A DNA stretch of 35,294 bases from Chara braunii (taxonomy: Eukaryota; Streptophyta; Charophyceae; Charales; Characeae): the NCBI GenBank assembly GCA_003427395.1, contig BFEA01000274.1, positions 886,015-921,308 on the forward strand. Reading direction: 5' to 3'. The notes under the pieces were generated by a model, which saw only the letters and a program-made list of their open reading frames with translations, was not told the DNA's origin and ran no database searches. Below, piece after piece: positions 18,311 through 29,890 of this stretch. Numbering within the stretch: position 1 is the first letter of the stretch; every line of letters starts with the position of its first letter. Made by a program: the position numbers and the translations under genes.

Positions 18311-18993
18311 CCCTTCCTCAAACATGGCACTGTCACACGTTTTCACTGCAAAGGTACCTGTTTTTTTTGCAGTTTTCGAACTGCTCTCGGCCCGAACTTG
18401 CAATGTACTGTTATTCCTGAGAATTTGAAATTCCACACCGCACCTGGGCGTACTTATTTCAAAAAAAAAAACAGGACATGCCTGCTCTCTCATGAGATGG
18501 AAACTTAACATCCGTGTCCGAAGGCGCTCATTGAGTGCTTCAGCTTCAACCAATAACATTTGACACAACAACAATCCACAAAACAACATTTGATGAAATA
18601 ATGTCTGACTAATACCAGTCGACAAAATAGCATTTCACAAAGTGACGCTAGGCTTCTTTCTTGCTGAAGTCAGCAAATTGCAGAAGGTTGTTCAGGGCAG
18701 TGCTCGTCCCCGGATGGACAGGCGGACCTTCGAGCGACCGGAAGCCTGCCGGTCGGACCGGGCGGTTCACCAGCCCGGCAGGCCCCTGGGGTACTGGCGA
18801 TTTTCGGGCATCCCCGTCCCCGCCCAGCCTCTGGGAGGCCGCTGCCACCACTACCGAAGCCGGACCTGTTTTGTTGAGAAAACCAACGGCCATTATCCAC
18901 CGCCTATCAGCACAGATCAACGGTGGAGATCAGCCGCGCGTTTTCTGAAGAGAATGGGGTCCGGTAGGCCCCCGTTTTCAGATTTGACAATGC

Positions 18994-19024
18994 GGCCGAT
19001 TTCGGTCTGCGGCCGAAATCGGCC
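18994..19024. repeat. GC-rich inverted repeat
   Basis: GGCCGATTTCGG and CCGAAATCGGCC form perfect 12-bp arms around a 7-nt loop, inside a GC-rich segment (18640-19260) that is open in several frames on both strands and has no recognisable protein. Confidence 0.8.
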
Positions 19025-19286
19025 ATGTTTTCAAGTCTCCTCGTGGCCTGCTTTCAGCTGCCCTTGCCCTGCCTGCCCCAGTCCTGTGCAGCGGCACGCA
19101 ACATTGACGTCGCGCCATTCAGCTGCATGTCGACTCGTGTGCTCCGACAACCCCGTCTCCAGCCACCATCGACATAGCCCTGCAGCTGCTTCTCCCTGCC
19201 AGTCCGTTTCATTGCAACCGCCCCCCAGAGCCGCGAAGGTAGGTCCAGCAGTTTAGTTTCTAGTTTTTTGCTTTTTCTTTTCTCGA

Positions 19287-19446
19287 CGTTCTTCTTCTTC
19301 TTCTTCTTCTTCTTCTCCTCCTCCTCTCGTCTTCTTCTTCGTGATTTTTTTTTACACTACCCACTCCTCCTCCTCCTCCTCCTCCTCTTCTTCTTCTTCT
19401 TCTTCTTCTTCTTCTTCTTCTTCTCTCCTCCTCCTCCTCCTCCTCT
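19287..19446 (+). repeat. TTC/TCC microsatellite tract
   Basis: Blocks of TTC and TCC repeats, interrupted by TCGTCTTCTTCTTCGTG and a T run. Lys/Arg/Glu-rich frames on the minus strand are artefacts. Confidence 0.95.
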
Positions 19447-19765
19447 GCTTCCCTCTCTGTTGAGCCAGAGCCCCGTTGAGGTGCTCTTTGATGGCCTTCT
19501 GAACTGTTGAAGAACGAAATGTTGCGTGGCTACGCCAGATGTGAACCCAGACACGGTTATTCAAAAAGAAAAAAGAAAAAAAAGGTAAGGTTCACAAATG
19601 AGGTGTGCATTGGGCCATACCTACCTCAAGGCACTTGCCAACTTGCGCCGCTCCCAAAACATTCTTTTGAGGGGGTTAGCATTGATGAACTGCGAAAATA
19701 AGAATTTTTAATTTAATTTAATTAATTAATTAATTTATTTATTTTTTATTTTGCCCCCAACTATC

Positions 19766-19850
19766 TGGACACCAGACCGGACGTCCACCGGACGTCTGGA
19801 AGGACGTCCGGATCCAGACAGTCTGGACCGGGATCTAGACGTCCGGGCCA
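19766..19850 (+). repeat. CCGGACGTCTGGA-type repeat patch
   Basis: Short interleaved direct and inverted copies of GGACGTCCGG, CCAGACxGTCTGG and TCTGGACACC. A similar patch (CCGGACGGCC, GGTGTCTGGACACCGGACC) occurs at 34786-34846, so this is a dispersed GC-rich repeat class. Confidence 0.65.
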
Positions 19851-20343
19851 TAGCCATGAATTTTTGTTTCCAACTTATCCATCAAACCTTTGATCATGGT
19901 GCTGCCGTCCACCTGTTGCACGTATTTCTCATTCCGATGTCTGTGTGAATCGCATACGCCATCCCCCTGTTACACATTTGCCATGCCCTGGCACACACAT
20001 AACATTGCCTTCATCATAAACTCCTTGGTCCATCCGATTCTGTCGCCATGGATTGTGAGAATTTGTCACCGACGGAGAACATGCAATGACAGCGAGCTAG
20101 ACGTCATAAACATCGTGAGAAAACCTCCAGCTCCACCTCCATCTAGAACAACATCATGGAGAGATAAGGAAGGAATTACTGGGAGCTAATGAAACAGCAA
20201 AGACGTCATGAAATGATAAATGACGTTTGTGTTCTTGATACGTCTGGACAAAGTGTGGCTATCGTGAAGTGTACGCGTGCATGTGTGTGTTGTAATGGAG
20301 AGAAAAGGCTTGCGCACGTGTATGCATGTGTGCTGTAAGTATG

Positions 20344-20717
20344 TGTGTGTCATGTTTGCTATAGACAACTACGCAAAACAAGTGAGACTGAGCCAGAGTG
20401 TTTCGTCGGACTTTCACGAACTCGTCAGGATGATGAACCTCGACAGTCTGCCCAGAACGCAATTGACTGATGGATAAGGACTGAGCGATGCCTCTGAGAA
20501 AAGTGGACTTTACTCGCACCAACGCTGCAATCCTAGCAGACTGTAGGTCAAAACCCCTGGGTGAGTGTGCTGTCATGTTCATTATACACAACTCCAAAAG
20601 AAAAGCATGACTGTGCCGGACTGTTTTGTCCGACTTTCACAGACTCATCAGGAGGTTAATGGAGAGAAGACAGAGATGACAGTGCCAGACTGTTTCGTCC
20701 GACTTTCACGGGATCAT

Positions 20718-20720
<3 letters not shown>
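20344..20720 (+). repeat. Diverged repeat of about 85 bp, 2-3 copies, CGTCCGACTTTCAC family
   Basis: GTGTCATGTTTGCTATA.ACAACT to TTTCGTCGGACTTTCACGAACTCGTCAGG (20346-20430) recurs as CTGTCATGTTCATTATACACAACT to TTTTGTCCGACTTTCACAGACTCATCAGG (about 20570-20654). A third partial copy is at 20680-20718. The core TTTCGTCSGASTTTCAC also follows the 85-bp repeat at 9320. Confidence 0.75.
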
Positions 20721-20721
<1 letters not shown>

Positions 20722-20811
<90 letters not shown>

Positions 20812-20996
20812 NNNNNNNNNNNNNNNNNNNNNNNNNNNNNNNNNNNNNNNNNNNNNNNNNNNNNNNNNNNNNNNNNNNNNNNNNNNNNNNNNNNNNNNNN
20901 NNNNNNNNNNNNNNNNNNNNNNNNNNNNNNNNNNNNNNNNNNNNNNNNNNNNNNNNNNNNNNNNNNNNNNNNNNNNNNNNNNNNNNNNNNNNNNNN

Positions 20997-21060
<64 letters not shown>
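20722..21060 (+). repeat. GA microsatellite containing an assembly gap
   Basis: Perfect GA repeat at 20722-20811 and 20997-21059, with N at 20812-20996 (185 positions). The gap is within the repeat, so its true length is unknown, and any frame across it is meaningless. Confidence 0.97.
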
Positions 21061-21064
<4 letters not shown>

Positions 21065-21142
21065 CCCGGCAACAGAAGGTCAGGTTCCCACAAAGAGAAT
21101 GAACTACTGACTGCCTCATCCCTCTGCAGTTTGACCTTTCTT

Positions 21143-21288
21143 CAGACAGGGAAAGTAGACTGAAAGTGGTAAGAGCTGAAACTTCACATATGCATAACAA
21201 ACATCAAATGAGCAGCAGACAGGGAAAGTAGACTGAAAGTGGTAAGAGCTGAAACTTCACATATGCATAACAAACATCAAATGAGCAG
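21143..21288 (+). repeat. 73-bp tandem duplication, two copies
   Basis: CAGACAGGGAAAGTAGACTG to CATCAAATGAGCAG is present at 21143-21215 and 21216-21288 with no difference that I can see. Confidence 0.88.
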
Positions 21289-21715
21289 CAGAAGAAAGAA
21301 CAGCATTAACAAAAAACAAAACAGAAAAATGGAAACAGAAACAGAACTGCGATATGCTGAAGTTCCCACAAAACAAAGGCCGTGATAAGGGAACAAAAAA
21401 AAAAAACACTATAGGCACCTGCTAAGACGGCATGGGCACAATGAAGACAGGTCAGGTTGGCATGACGGAACTCCACGACATGTACCGAAAAAGTGTCTGC
21501 CGAAAGCCTGGAGCAGAACTTAGCCCACGACGAATGTTCCGCGGAGTACAAGGACTTGTGACATACACAAAACAATGGCGACGGCACTTTTGCGGTTTGA
21601 GATTCTGTAAGCCAACCTGAACAGAGTCAACTGTTGAGGGTATTCCTTGCCCAGACTGTCCTTTCGAAACCGAACAGGAGCCAGCCCGAATAACAAATGG
21701 GTTCTCAACATCATC

Positions 21716-21768
<53 letters not shown>

Positions 21769-21850
21769 CAATAGCAACAGCAACAGCAACAGCAAGAACA
21801 GCAACAGCAACAGCAACAGCAAGAACAACAACAACAACGACAAAAACAAC
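21716..21850 (+). repeat. GAAAAC and AGCAAC hexanucleotide repeats
   Basis: About eight AACGAA units pass into AGCAAC/AGAACA and ACAACA units. Asn- or Leu-rich frames across it are artefacts. Confidence 0.93.
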
Positions 21851-22532
21851 AAAAACAGAGATGCACCGCATACTAACTTTTGCGGTGCTTGAAAGACGAT
21901 CAAAAGAAAACAAAGAAATGATGTTGGACACTTCACAGGAGGCTCGGGAGTACACAGTCACTTCAGTTATACGCCTCTCAGCTCGTAGCGAGTCCAAAAA
22001 GCCTACTGGAGACTGGTACAGCAGTAAAGGCACATGGCATAGTCCTGTAGTGCTGGGCCTGATGGCAATTAAAATAGGAAATAGGAAATAGGAAATAGAT
22101 TTAATTTTTTATAGAATCTGGAAGACTACAAACTTTGTCGCGTCATGGTAGCGCGTTGAGCGTGCAAAAGCATCCATCTATCACTGCAGATTCGTGCGTT
22201 GCCATTGTTTTCGAAATTGTTTGGCCTTATCAACAGGGAGAGAAAGAACCCCCCACGCATGGCATGCCAGCTTTTCAGAATCTGAAAAGACCTTTTGGAC
22301 TTTTCCTACGCTACTATCCCTGGATGTCCAGGCACCTCCCAGCTGTCAGGTTTTGTCCGGCCTGGCGGAAAATGGGGAATGTTCTATTTTTTGAGAGGAC
22401 TCGAAGAGTTCCGGGCTGGCCGAAAATGGGTAATGTACTACCTTCTGAGAGAACTCAGAGAATTCGAAAACTTATGAACACAGTTAAAAAAAAAAACTAA
22501 TGTATTTTAATAATTTATGGTGTCGAAAGACT

Positions 22533-22560
22533 CGGAAAAAAAAAAAAAAAAAAAAAAAAA
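22533..22560 (+). repeat. Poly(A) tract
   Basis: A pure A run. Similar runs at 22938-22961 and 23431-23470 on the plus strand may be tails of short retroposons, but no source sequence could be recognised upstream. Confidence 0.8.
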
Positions 22561-23430
22561 CCAAAAACATGTAAATTTTCAACATCAAACCAATAAGAAC
22601 TGAAAATTACAAAACTTCCGGCTGAGGTTTCGTAACCAGACTCTCACCAGAACCGAAGCTAAAAAAAATAAAAATAATAAAGTGAAATACTAAAAAGTCT
22701 GAAATCTAGTCAATAGTACTCAATACTAAATACTAATTGAAAGTCCCCTTTAGACCCCTCTAAACCCTAGTCAATACTAAATACTAATTGAAAGTATCCC
22801 CTTTAGACCCCTCTAAACTCTGCATATCACTCCTCAGTCCCCTGCCTTCCCCCCTTGAACCCGTTACACGTTTTTCAGAAGTATGCTCAGATTCGTGCTC
22901 CATTTGGCATGCACAAAATGCCACAACAGAAATCTGAAAAAAAAAAAAAAAAAAAAAAATCTCGTTGAATCGTTCCCAAATCCATGGCAACTTGGGCCCC
23001 AGATACCCAGGAAACATCAGGCTGGATGCCCGGCTCCAAGACGGCCAGCATCATACACTTATATTCCAAGATTGAAAGCTCATCTGCTACGTGTGCTCTC
23101 CTGGGTTAGAGGGAGCAGAAGAGGAAACAAAAAACTTAAAAAAAAACAAGAGACACCTAGCCGGTCTGTACACGACAACAGCAAAGACGCAAAACAGTTC
23201 GAAAAAATGGAAGGCACGACAAGGAAGCAACGAGTTCCTTGATTAGGAAACTCCTTAAACCGCAAAGTGCACAGCCGGCCTTGCAGAAAGTTTTTGTCGC
23301 CACAAGCAAAACTCAAAGGCGCCGCGCGGCCAGGGGTGCCGTTGGGGGTGGGGAAAAATCGGCAGCCTCCGAAGTGGTGTGGGTTTCATGCTGACACCCG
23401 CGGGCCAATGCGTGCTGCACTGGTGCTTTA

Positions 23431-23432
23431 AG

Positions 23433-23470
<38 letters not shown>
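23431..23470 (+). repeat. Poly(A) tract of about 40 bases
   Basis: It follows GCGTGCTGCACTGGTGCTTTAAG, which resembles the end motif of TIR family A (GTACTGGTGGTTTAA). It could be a retroposon tail; no target duplication was seen. Confidence 0.8.
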
Positions 23471-23472
<2 letters not shown>

Positions 23473-26400
23473 AGACCATCACAAAAAATCAGGTGCATGC
23501 AACTCCCTCCAAAGCTATGAAAGTGTCCGTCGGCACAGTGCCACCTTAATTTCTTCTTAACAGGGGGCTCCGCTAATGTGATTCTGCACACAGAAGATAC
23601 ATGAGAAGATACACAGACATAGAGAGGGAAGATGCACGAGAGACACAAGGAGAACACACATGGAACGTTCACGGTACCTACACAGATCAACAGACACAGA
23701 ACATACACAGCACAATCACAGCACATAAAAAAAAAATACAAAGCCAAAGCATGAGTGCGTTTTCACCAGAAAAAATGTGACAGTGACAAAGTAGAATCGG
23801 ACAATGAAAAAAAAACAAAAAACAAAAAAAAGAATCGGACTATGCACAGCTGGTCTATACATAGTCTATACAAATCATGAACAATAACTTGCTGCGGGGC
23901 ATACATCATGCGCCGTACACACCCTTATAGGTCAGGAGACCACACTAACCCTGTGTAGACCCCAATCACACACACAGACCCTCCCATGAGGAGCTTCTGG
24001 TCCCACAATCCAGGCCGCTGAGATCATACTCCCTTGTCACCATCGGAGATCGACGCCGTTCTGTGAGGGGCTAATACTAGTATATTACTATATTAGTATA
24101 TTCCCATGATCCAGCGCCCAAGATAATCCATGCTCAAGATAATCCACCCTAAAGATCTGATTGCTACACTGGAACCTAAACTTCATAGGCAAATTGATAA
24201 CCTAGGACCAGGACGTTCCACTCCGCAACACCGCTCACACACCTCGGAGGGTAAGCTATGGATTTAAAAGAGGAGGGGTGGGGGAGGATTTAGAAAATTT
24301 TGAGGGAAATTTTAATTTTTAACCCCTTCAGGTGGAGGGAGGAGGAGTGGAGGAATGGAAAGAATGCAATCGAATCCTGGCATTTAGGCTGCCGTGTGCA
24401 ACAAACAGCTCAGCCTTCTGCGCTGTTCCAGTCTCCCTGTATCCCCTAACTGAGAAATCGCTCACCTCACACCTACTACAGAGCCCATAGACAGCAACTC
24501 CATTCACTGCTATCATATCCAGAGAGTCATTGGCGCGATCCAGTCTCACTGGACAATGAAGCCCTCCTCCCACCCACTACGGGGAGGCAATCATACATTC
24601 CCATCAGGGAAGGTATGTCATGTTGGCAGCAGGGTGAAGGTCGTCTCCACATTGCTTTATAATCGACGGTGAGTGGCGATGTATGCCCATCAGGAGAGCT
24701 CCCTCTTTGGGATTCTCCAAAGATTCAAACCACAAGTAATAGGGCTCACATCTACAAACGGAAAACGACAGAATGTCGGAGTGATAAACTATTCAAAAAG
24801 TTCCAATTGGGACCTGTTCCAAATAGATAAGGAGGGTATTAAGGAGGGAAGGTCCCACTTTTTTTGATCCAATGGTGCGTGAGCCAACACGCATGTAAGC
24901 AAGACTGGAATGCACTCGTCGACTAGCAAGTTGGTCCTGTCAAACCTCAACCAAGCACTAGTATCCCAAATGATACCTGTCAGATTTGAGGCATTTCGAA
25001 GCACTACTGGTCTAGCTCACGGTGGCAATTTGGCAAAAACAGCAATGTCGATCAGGTATTATACCATCGACACCGTGCTGGTGGCCACAGAACTGATCGA
25101 ACAACACCAAGACTGAGCTGAAGACAAACTGATTGCACTAAAACTCTGTCTGACTGCACACCACCACTGACCACATGCTCTAATGGTGTGGCAGTACAGT
25201 GGTACCCAAAATGTCAACGACTGTCGCCATCTCTCTTTAGTTTTTTATATTATTAATTTATTATTATAGTCAGCTACTGCGCTGCTCGTGACAAAATGCC
25301 ACTCTCAGGCAACCGTATGTGCAGTCTACCTCATGATAGTGGTCGGGGCACAACAGATCCTTCCTTCAAAGAGCGCGAAGAAGACAGGCCCAAGCAAGGC
25401 GGAAGACCTATGAATGAATATAAAGTTAGAGAGAGAAAGAATTGTAAGTTTTGTAACAGTTAATCAATCACTGCTGATTCATACGATCCAAACAATGTTA
25501 TTTTCTGAGTTTTCTCACAATTTCTCCATCCAAACGGTCTTGCACTGAACCAGGTTTGAAATTGTAACCCTCAACTAGCTAATCACCACGTACAGGTTTT
25601 GAAATCTGAATTCCCTTTTTAAGTTTTTATAAAAAAGGCAACGGTTTTCAGATATCATCTTCGAACTGACAGGCTCCAGGTAAGTTCAGGGTTCCATCTA
25701 GTTGCATCTGGACTCTTTCAGCAGTTCATGAGTGTACCACATTATGTCCTGCACGAGATTAAGGCCTTTCATAATAATTTAATAATTATATTTATAATTT
25801 AAAAAAAAAAGGCCGTGCATAGTGTGCTCCGTTTCCACATGAACTGTGTCTACTTGGACTGTGCCCCCCCTTTTTCCACAGGCAATTGCGTAAAGCTTTC
25901 TCTACTCTAGAAAAGATTCACCTGTAGATTTAAACGGTTAAACCACCACTATGCACCCCAGGCAAGTCGAAATGAGCGAGTTGGCATGCGGCATGACTTT
26001 TTTTGAAGTTTTTTCGGATGAACAGCGGTACCGGAAGAAAATGGCTGAGGCTGCCCCAGCCTAAGGAAAAACAAAACATTGCTAAAGCTGTCTATTGCCG
26101 GGCAGTCCTCTCTTCTTCTTCATTGCACCCGGGATGGTTCACTATTCTTTGGTGCACATCAACTATTTTGCATCAGTAAAAAAAGGCCTACCAGGACGTA
26201 GGGGCGGTTTATAAGTTAGTGGATGAAATCGGTCGAGTGGTTTCGGAAATTATAACCCATTAGAGCTTGGCGATTAGATGTACCCTCCTGCCCCCTCTCT
26301 TGCTGGTAAACACTTGTGAGCAAGAACTACCTGAACTCAACAAGGATCATGGGGAGTTAAAAAAAAGAGGACAAGCGACAGAAGAACAGCTGAATAAATG

Positions 26401-27009
26401 AAAGCCCAGACCTGTGGAAGGAAGGCCTCCTGAGGACTTGAAAAGGCTAAAGAAAAGTTGCACCCAAGGGGCAACATTTTCAGACCAGAGATCCACAAGG
26501 GTGCAGCCGTCACCAAACTGATGGAGATCCACAAGGGTGCTTGGAAATCTTGTGCACGCACTCGGTAGGAAGGAAGGAAGCTTGGTCAGCTTTCACACAC
26601 CGCTTACCCTAAACCTATTGGGTCGTTGGTTCGAATCCAAGCTAGGGAGCTGTTCCGCGTTTCAGAATTCTACTTGTACGGTCGACCAACATTTTTTTTC
26701 TATTCTAATTAAGCAACGAGGCATCCTACAAGCGCTTCGTTGCCTCTCTACTATAAATGAAGCAGTCTGCATCGTCTTACATCGGGCACATGAACAAAAC
26801 GAGAACATACAAATTGAAAAGTGAATGGTTATTTCAGATTGATTCCTTCATTCTCCACACTTGATACACACAGAAAGAAGCAAAACAAGCAAAACACCAT
26901 ATCATATACCAGAGAAGAGGGTAAAGAAAAGGCAATGCACCACACAATGAGACAAAGAGTTCTCAAACAAGCTGGTGGGGGTCTGACCAAACAAGCAAGG
27001 GAAGCGCAC

Positions 27010-27126
27010 CTTATGGAGTCCACACTCCTTTGCCGTAGCGTCCTCCCACCACCATCTTCCTTCTCGCTCATGCTGACCAGGAAGCACTGCCCTTGTGCAA
27101 GGTTCACACCCAATGGAAACATAACC
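27010..27126 (-). CDS. APR: APS reductase exon: second iron-sulfur pair and catalytic cysteine
   Basis: Thirty-nine codons begin [17 protein letters not shown] and end [23 protein letters not shown] supplies the last two [4Fe-4S] ligands. The Cys in ECGLH is the nucleophile that forms the thiosulfonate intermediate from APS, so the C-terminal active-site segment is complete. Acceptor ttgacag|GGTTAT and donor AAG|gtgcgc are phase 0. The reductase domain ends exactly at the exon's last codon, and the next exon, 17.9 kb away, opens the thioredoxin-like module. If the intron were not removed, translation would run about 35 more codons to a stop at about 26902. Confidence 0.95.
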
Positions 27127-27209
27127 CTGTCAAGTGGAACAAGTCACCATTAGCCCAAAGCATTCAATCGAGTACTTCAATTCTCAATGTGTGTATGTGT
27201 GAGTAACCG

Positions 27210-27475
27210 AGTAACCGAGGGAGGGAAGGAGCATGCGAATGAGGGAGCAAGTGAGAGGGTGAGGGAGTGAACAAGGAGTGAGGAAATGAACGAACAGAGG
27301 GAGGGAGGGAGCAAGCAAGTGAGGAAGCGAGAGAAGGACTGAGGGAGCAAGCAAGGGAGGGTGGGAGAGAGGGAGGGATGGATGGATGGATGGATGGAGG
27401 AAGGCAAGACGGGAAGCAGGGAAGGAGGGAAGGAGTGAAGCAGGAAAGGAGGGAAGGAGGGAAGGAAAGAGTACC
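27210..27475 (+). repeat. Purine-rich GGGA/GGAT low-complexity tract
   Basis: Irregular GGGA, GAGG and GGAT units with five GGAT-type units near 27375-27396. Three overlapping Ser/Pro/Leu-rich frames on the minus strand come from the repeat and are not genes. Confidence 0.9.
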
Positions 27476-27692
27476 CTGTATGTGATCTGAGTACAATGCC
27501 TGTATGTGATTTGCGCGCAATGTCTGCACTGTTTAAATGGAAGCACACAGTCTAGTGACAGTATAGTGTTCGCCTCGAGCTCCACAGTGACAGTATAGTG
27601 TCACTGTGACAGTATAGTGTTCGCCTGGTGACAGTATAGTGTGTAAATGGAAGCACACAGTCAAGATATACTATATTCCATTTAAACACTAT

Positions 27693-27795
27693 ATTCCTGG
27701 GCGTACACCTCGAGCAGCATGGTTATCCTCTCTTTAAATGTACGCCCAGGAATGGACCTAAGCTATATTCTTCTCGCGATGTATCTAGAATGGAC
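27693..27795 (+). repeat. 103-bp duplicated block, copy 1
   Basis: Starts ATTCCTGGGCGTACACC and ends GATGTATCTAGAATGGAC; identical to 28621-28723. It holds a 15-bp inverted pair ATTCCTGGGCGTACA / TGTACGCCCAGGAAT. Confidence 0.92.
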
Positions 27796-28601
27796 CCACT
27801 GTGACAGTATAGTGTTCGCCTGGTGACAGTATACATATATAGTGTTCGCCTGGTGATTGCAGGTGGACGACCTGTCAAGCTATATTCCGCAAATGGAATA
27901 TACAGTGTATCTTGACTGTATACTGTATACTGTACATATTCCCTTGACTGTGACTATATACTTGACTATATATGTATCTTGACTGTATACTGTATCTTGA
28001 CTGTGACTATATAGCTTGTCACAGTCAAGTATACTGTATCTTGACTATATACTGTATACTGTATCTTGACTATATACTGTATCTTGACTGTATACTGTAT
28101 ACTGTACATATATAGTATACTGTCAAGTATATAGTCAAGATACAGTATATAGTACTGTCAAGTATACTGTCAAGTATACTGTATCTTGACTATACAGTAT
28201 ACAGTCAAGATACAGTATATAGTCAAGATACAGTATACTTGACTGTCACAGTATACTGTACTGTACAGTATACAGTATACTGTGACTATATATGTACAAG
28301 CTATATTCCCTTGACTGTGACTGTCACAGTATACTGTGACAAGCTATATATGTACAAGCTATATTCCCTTGACTGTGACTATATACTTGACTATATATCT
28401 ACAAGCTATATTCCCTTGACTGTGACTGTATACAGTATACAGCGGGAGGACCCACTGTATACTGTCACAGTCAAGGGAATATAGCTTGTACATATATAGT
28501 ATATCTTGTTTAAGCTATATAGTGTTTAAGCTATATCTAGAATGGACCCACTGTGACAATATAGTGTTTCAAGTATAGTGTTTAAATGGAAGCACACAGT
28601 C

Positions 28602-28700
28602 AAGAATATAGCTTAGGTCCATTCCTGGGCGTACACCTCGAGCAGCATGGTTATCCTCTCTTTAAATGTACGCCCAGGAATGGACCTAAGCTATATTCTT
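28602..28700. repeat. Perfect 34-bp inverted repeat with 31-nt loop
   Basis: Arms 28602-28635 and 28667-28700 are exact reverse complements (left arm begins AAGAATATAGCTTAGG and ends GGGCGTACA). The right part belongs to copy 2 of the 103-bp block. In copy 1 only the inner 15 bp of the left arm is kept, so copy 2 has a longer stem. Confidence 0.92.
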
Positions 28701-29001
28701 CTCGCGATGTATCTAGAATGGACTTCAGCTCCACTACATGTATCTGGACAGACCGCCAGGCAAGATACTTTCAGACTGATGACCTACAGTATGTAGAAAA
28801 AAACAAACAGAAAACGCTCTGCCTGCACGAGCTGAAACCTGATCCCATAATGTTTCTGCTGTCGAGCTATACTCTGGAAAAGCTATAATTGTGCTGAACT
28901 GAAACTTTTGGGCCACGGGGGGGGTCAGATAAATAAGCTTGTTTAAATGACCCCTCCATCTGAAAGCCATAGCTCCCTGCACATCCCAATAGTATCCTCT
29001 C

Positions 29002-29047
29002 CCCCCCCCCCCCCCCACCCCACCCCCACCCCTGCGAACCCCCCCAA
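29002..29047 (+). repeat. Poly(C)/CCCCA tract
   Basis: A run of C followed by CCCCAC units and CCCCCC; G-rich on the transcribed (minus-sense) strand, so the intron RNA could form a quadruplex. A second run of ten C lies near 29558. Confidence 0.85.
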
Positions 29048-29890
29048 TAAATAATGCACTTTCACAATTTTATTGCAGATTTCGACAGCTCTCGAAGAGC
29101 GCAGTTGGAATCTGACTGAAAAAAATAAACAAATTGCCAAATTGGGCATTTAAAAAAAAAAAAACGGTTTCTCGGTTCACCCCCCCCGGGGCTGGTCCTG
29201 CTACGGCTGGACCGGGAGAGCGGAACCAGCCGGTTGCCGTCCCAGCCCTGGTCTGGTCTCTGTGAGATCACGCCTTGGTTTCATCGTGGTTTTTGAATGA
29301 ATGCACGCTGCCTATTTGTGCTGTTTTTAGATGGAAAAAAAGCAAATGAAGCGTAGGTACTTGAGCTACAAGCACATTCATTCGTCCCTTTCGTCTACGG
29401 CTATAAGACATCGCAGAGGAATATGTAATAGACCAGCCTGCTACCTTGCCGGCAATGCAAAAGGCCTGTGTGCAACTGATGATTAAGCCTTGATAACAGA
29501 TAATAGTATATTACCACCCCCACCTTGGTAGTCCAGTGGGCATTTGTCAATAGTACCCCCCCCCCCCCAATCTTGGCAGTCCTGAAGCAATTTGTCAAAC
29601 GATGCATCTGTTAAATGATGCCCTGCTGCAAGTACGAACCAGATCGCATGACAAGTTACACAGCTACAGAGGGGAGTCGATAAGCAATGACCAGGTCGAA
29701 AGAGAGCGGTGAGATAAATGGCCCCTCCGTAACAGGCAAGATAGAATGAGGGAGGCGAAAAAGCGGACTGCATAATGGATTACCATGCCGATATGACAAA
29801 ATAGAAACGCGGGGAGGAAGAGCTCATACAGTAGGTAGAAGTCACATGGTGACCAAAAAAAAACAGAAAAAAAGAAGACAGGCCCTGTAC

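Larger units (their letters stand above)
9079..27009 (-). other. APR intron of 17.9 kb between reductase and thioredoxin modules
   Basis: Donor AAG|gtgcgc at 27010/27009 and acceptor aatgaag at 9079-9085 bound it. It holds only repeats that I can recognise, listed separately. No gene or element is recognised in 9670-11430 (two open, GC-rich frames on both strands at 10580-11240 have no family resemblance), 16600-17800, 18310-19260, 21300-21700, 22100-22500, 23500-24600 and 24600-27009. It contains an assembly gap. Confidence 0.85.
27532..28723. repeat. Scrambled AT-rich patch of short direct and inverted repeats
   Basis: It is built from a few modules repeated in both orientations: GACAGTATAGTGTTCGCCTG, AAATGGAAGCACACAGTC (27535, 27644, 28582), ATACTGTATCTTGACTATA, and TACAAGCTATATTCCCTTGA (28294, 28351, 28392, inverted near 28470-28490). 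A 103-bp block occurs twice (27693-27795, 28621-28723). Module order is irregular, unlike a normal satellite. Confidence 0.85.
27127..29890 (-). other. APR intron of 2.8 kb
   Basis: Bounded by donor CAG|gtacag and acceptor ttgacag. It contains the GGGA-rich tract (27210-27475), the scrambled patch (27532-28723) and poly(C) runs. Nothing else is recognised in 28724-29890. Confidence 0.85.

Noticed and set aside
18642-19256. 204-codon plus-strand frame
   Set aside because: Competing frames on both strands, inverted repeats inside it and no recognised domain; more likely GC-rich repeat DNA than a gene.
20565-21110. Long Arg-Glu (plus) and Ser-Leu (minus) open frames across the GA repeat and gap
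   Set aside because: They are translations of a dinucleotide repeat and of unknown bases; they have no start context or family.
26560-26660. tRNA-like sequence with a B-box match (GGTTCGAATCC)
   Set aside because: The T arm is partly pairable, but no acceptor stem partner or convincing D arm was found. It could be a decayed tRNA-derived SINE head, but that cannot be supported.
27164-27585. Three overlapping Ser/Pro/Leu-rich minus-strand frames of 121-133 codons
   Set aside because: All three frames are open because the DNA is a purine-rich repeat; no protein signature.
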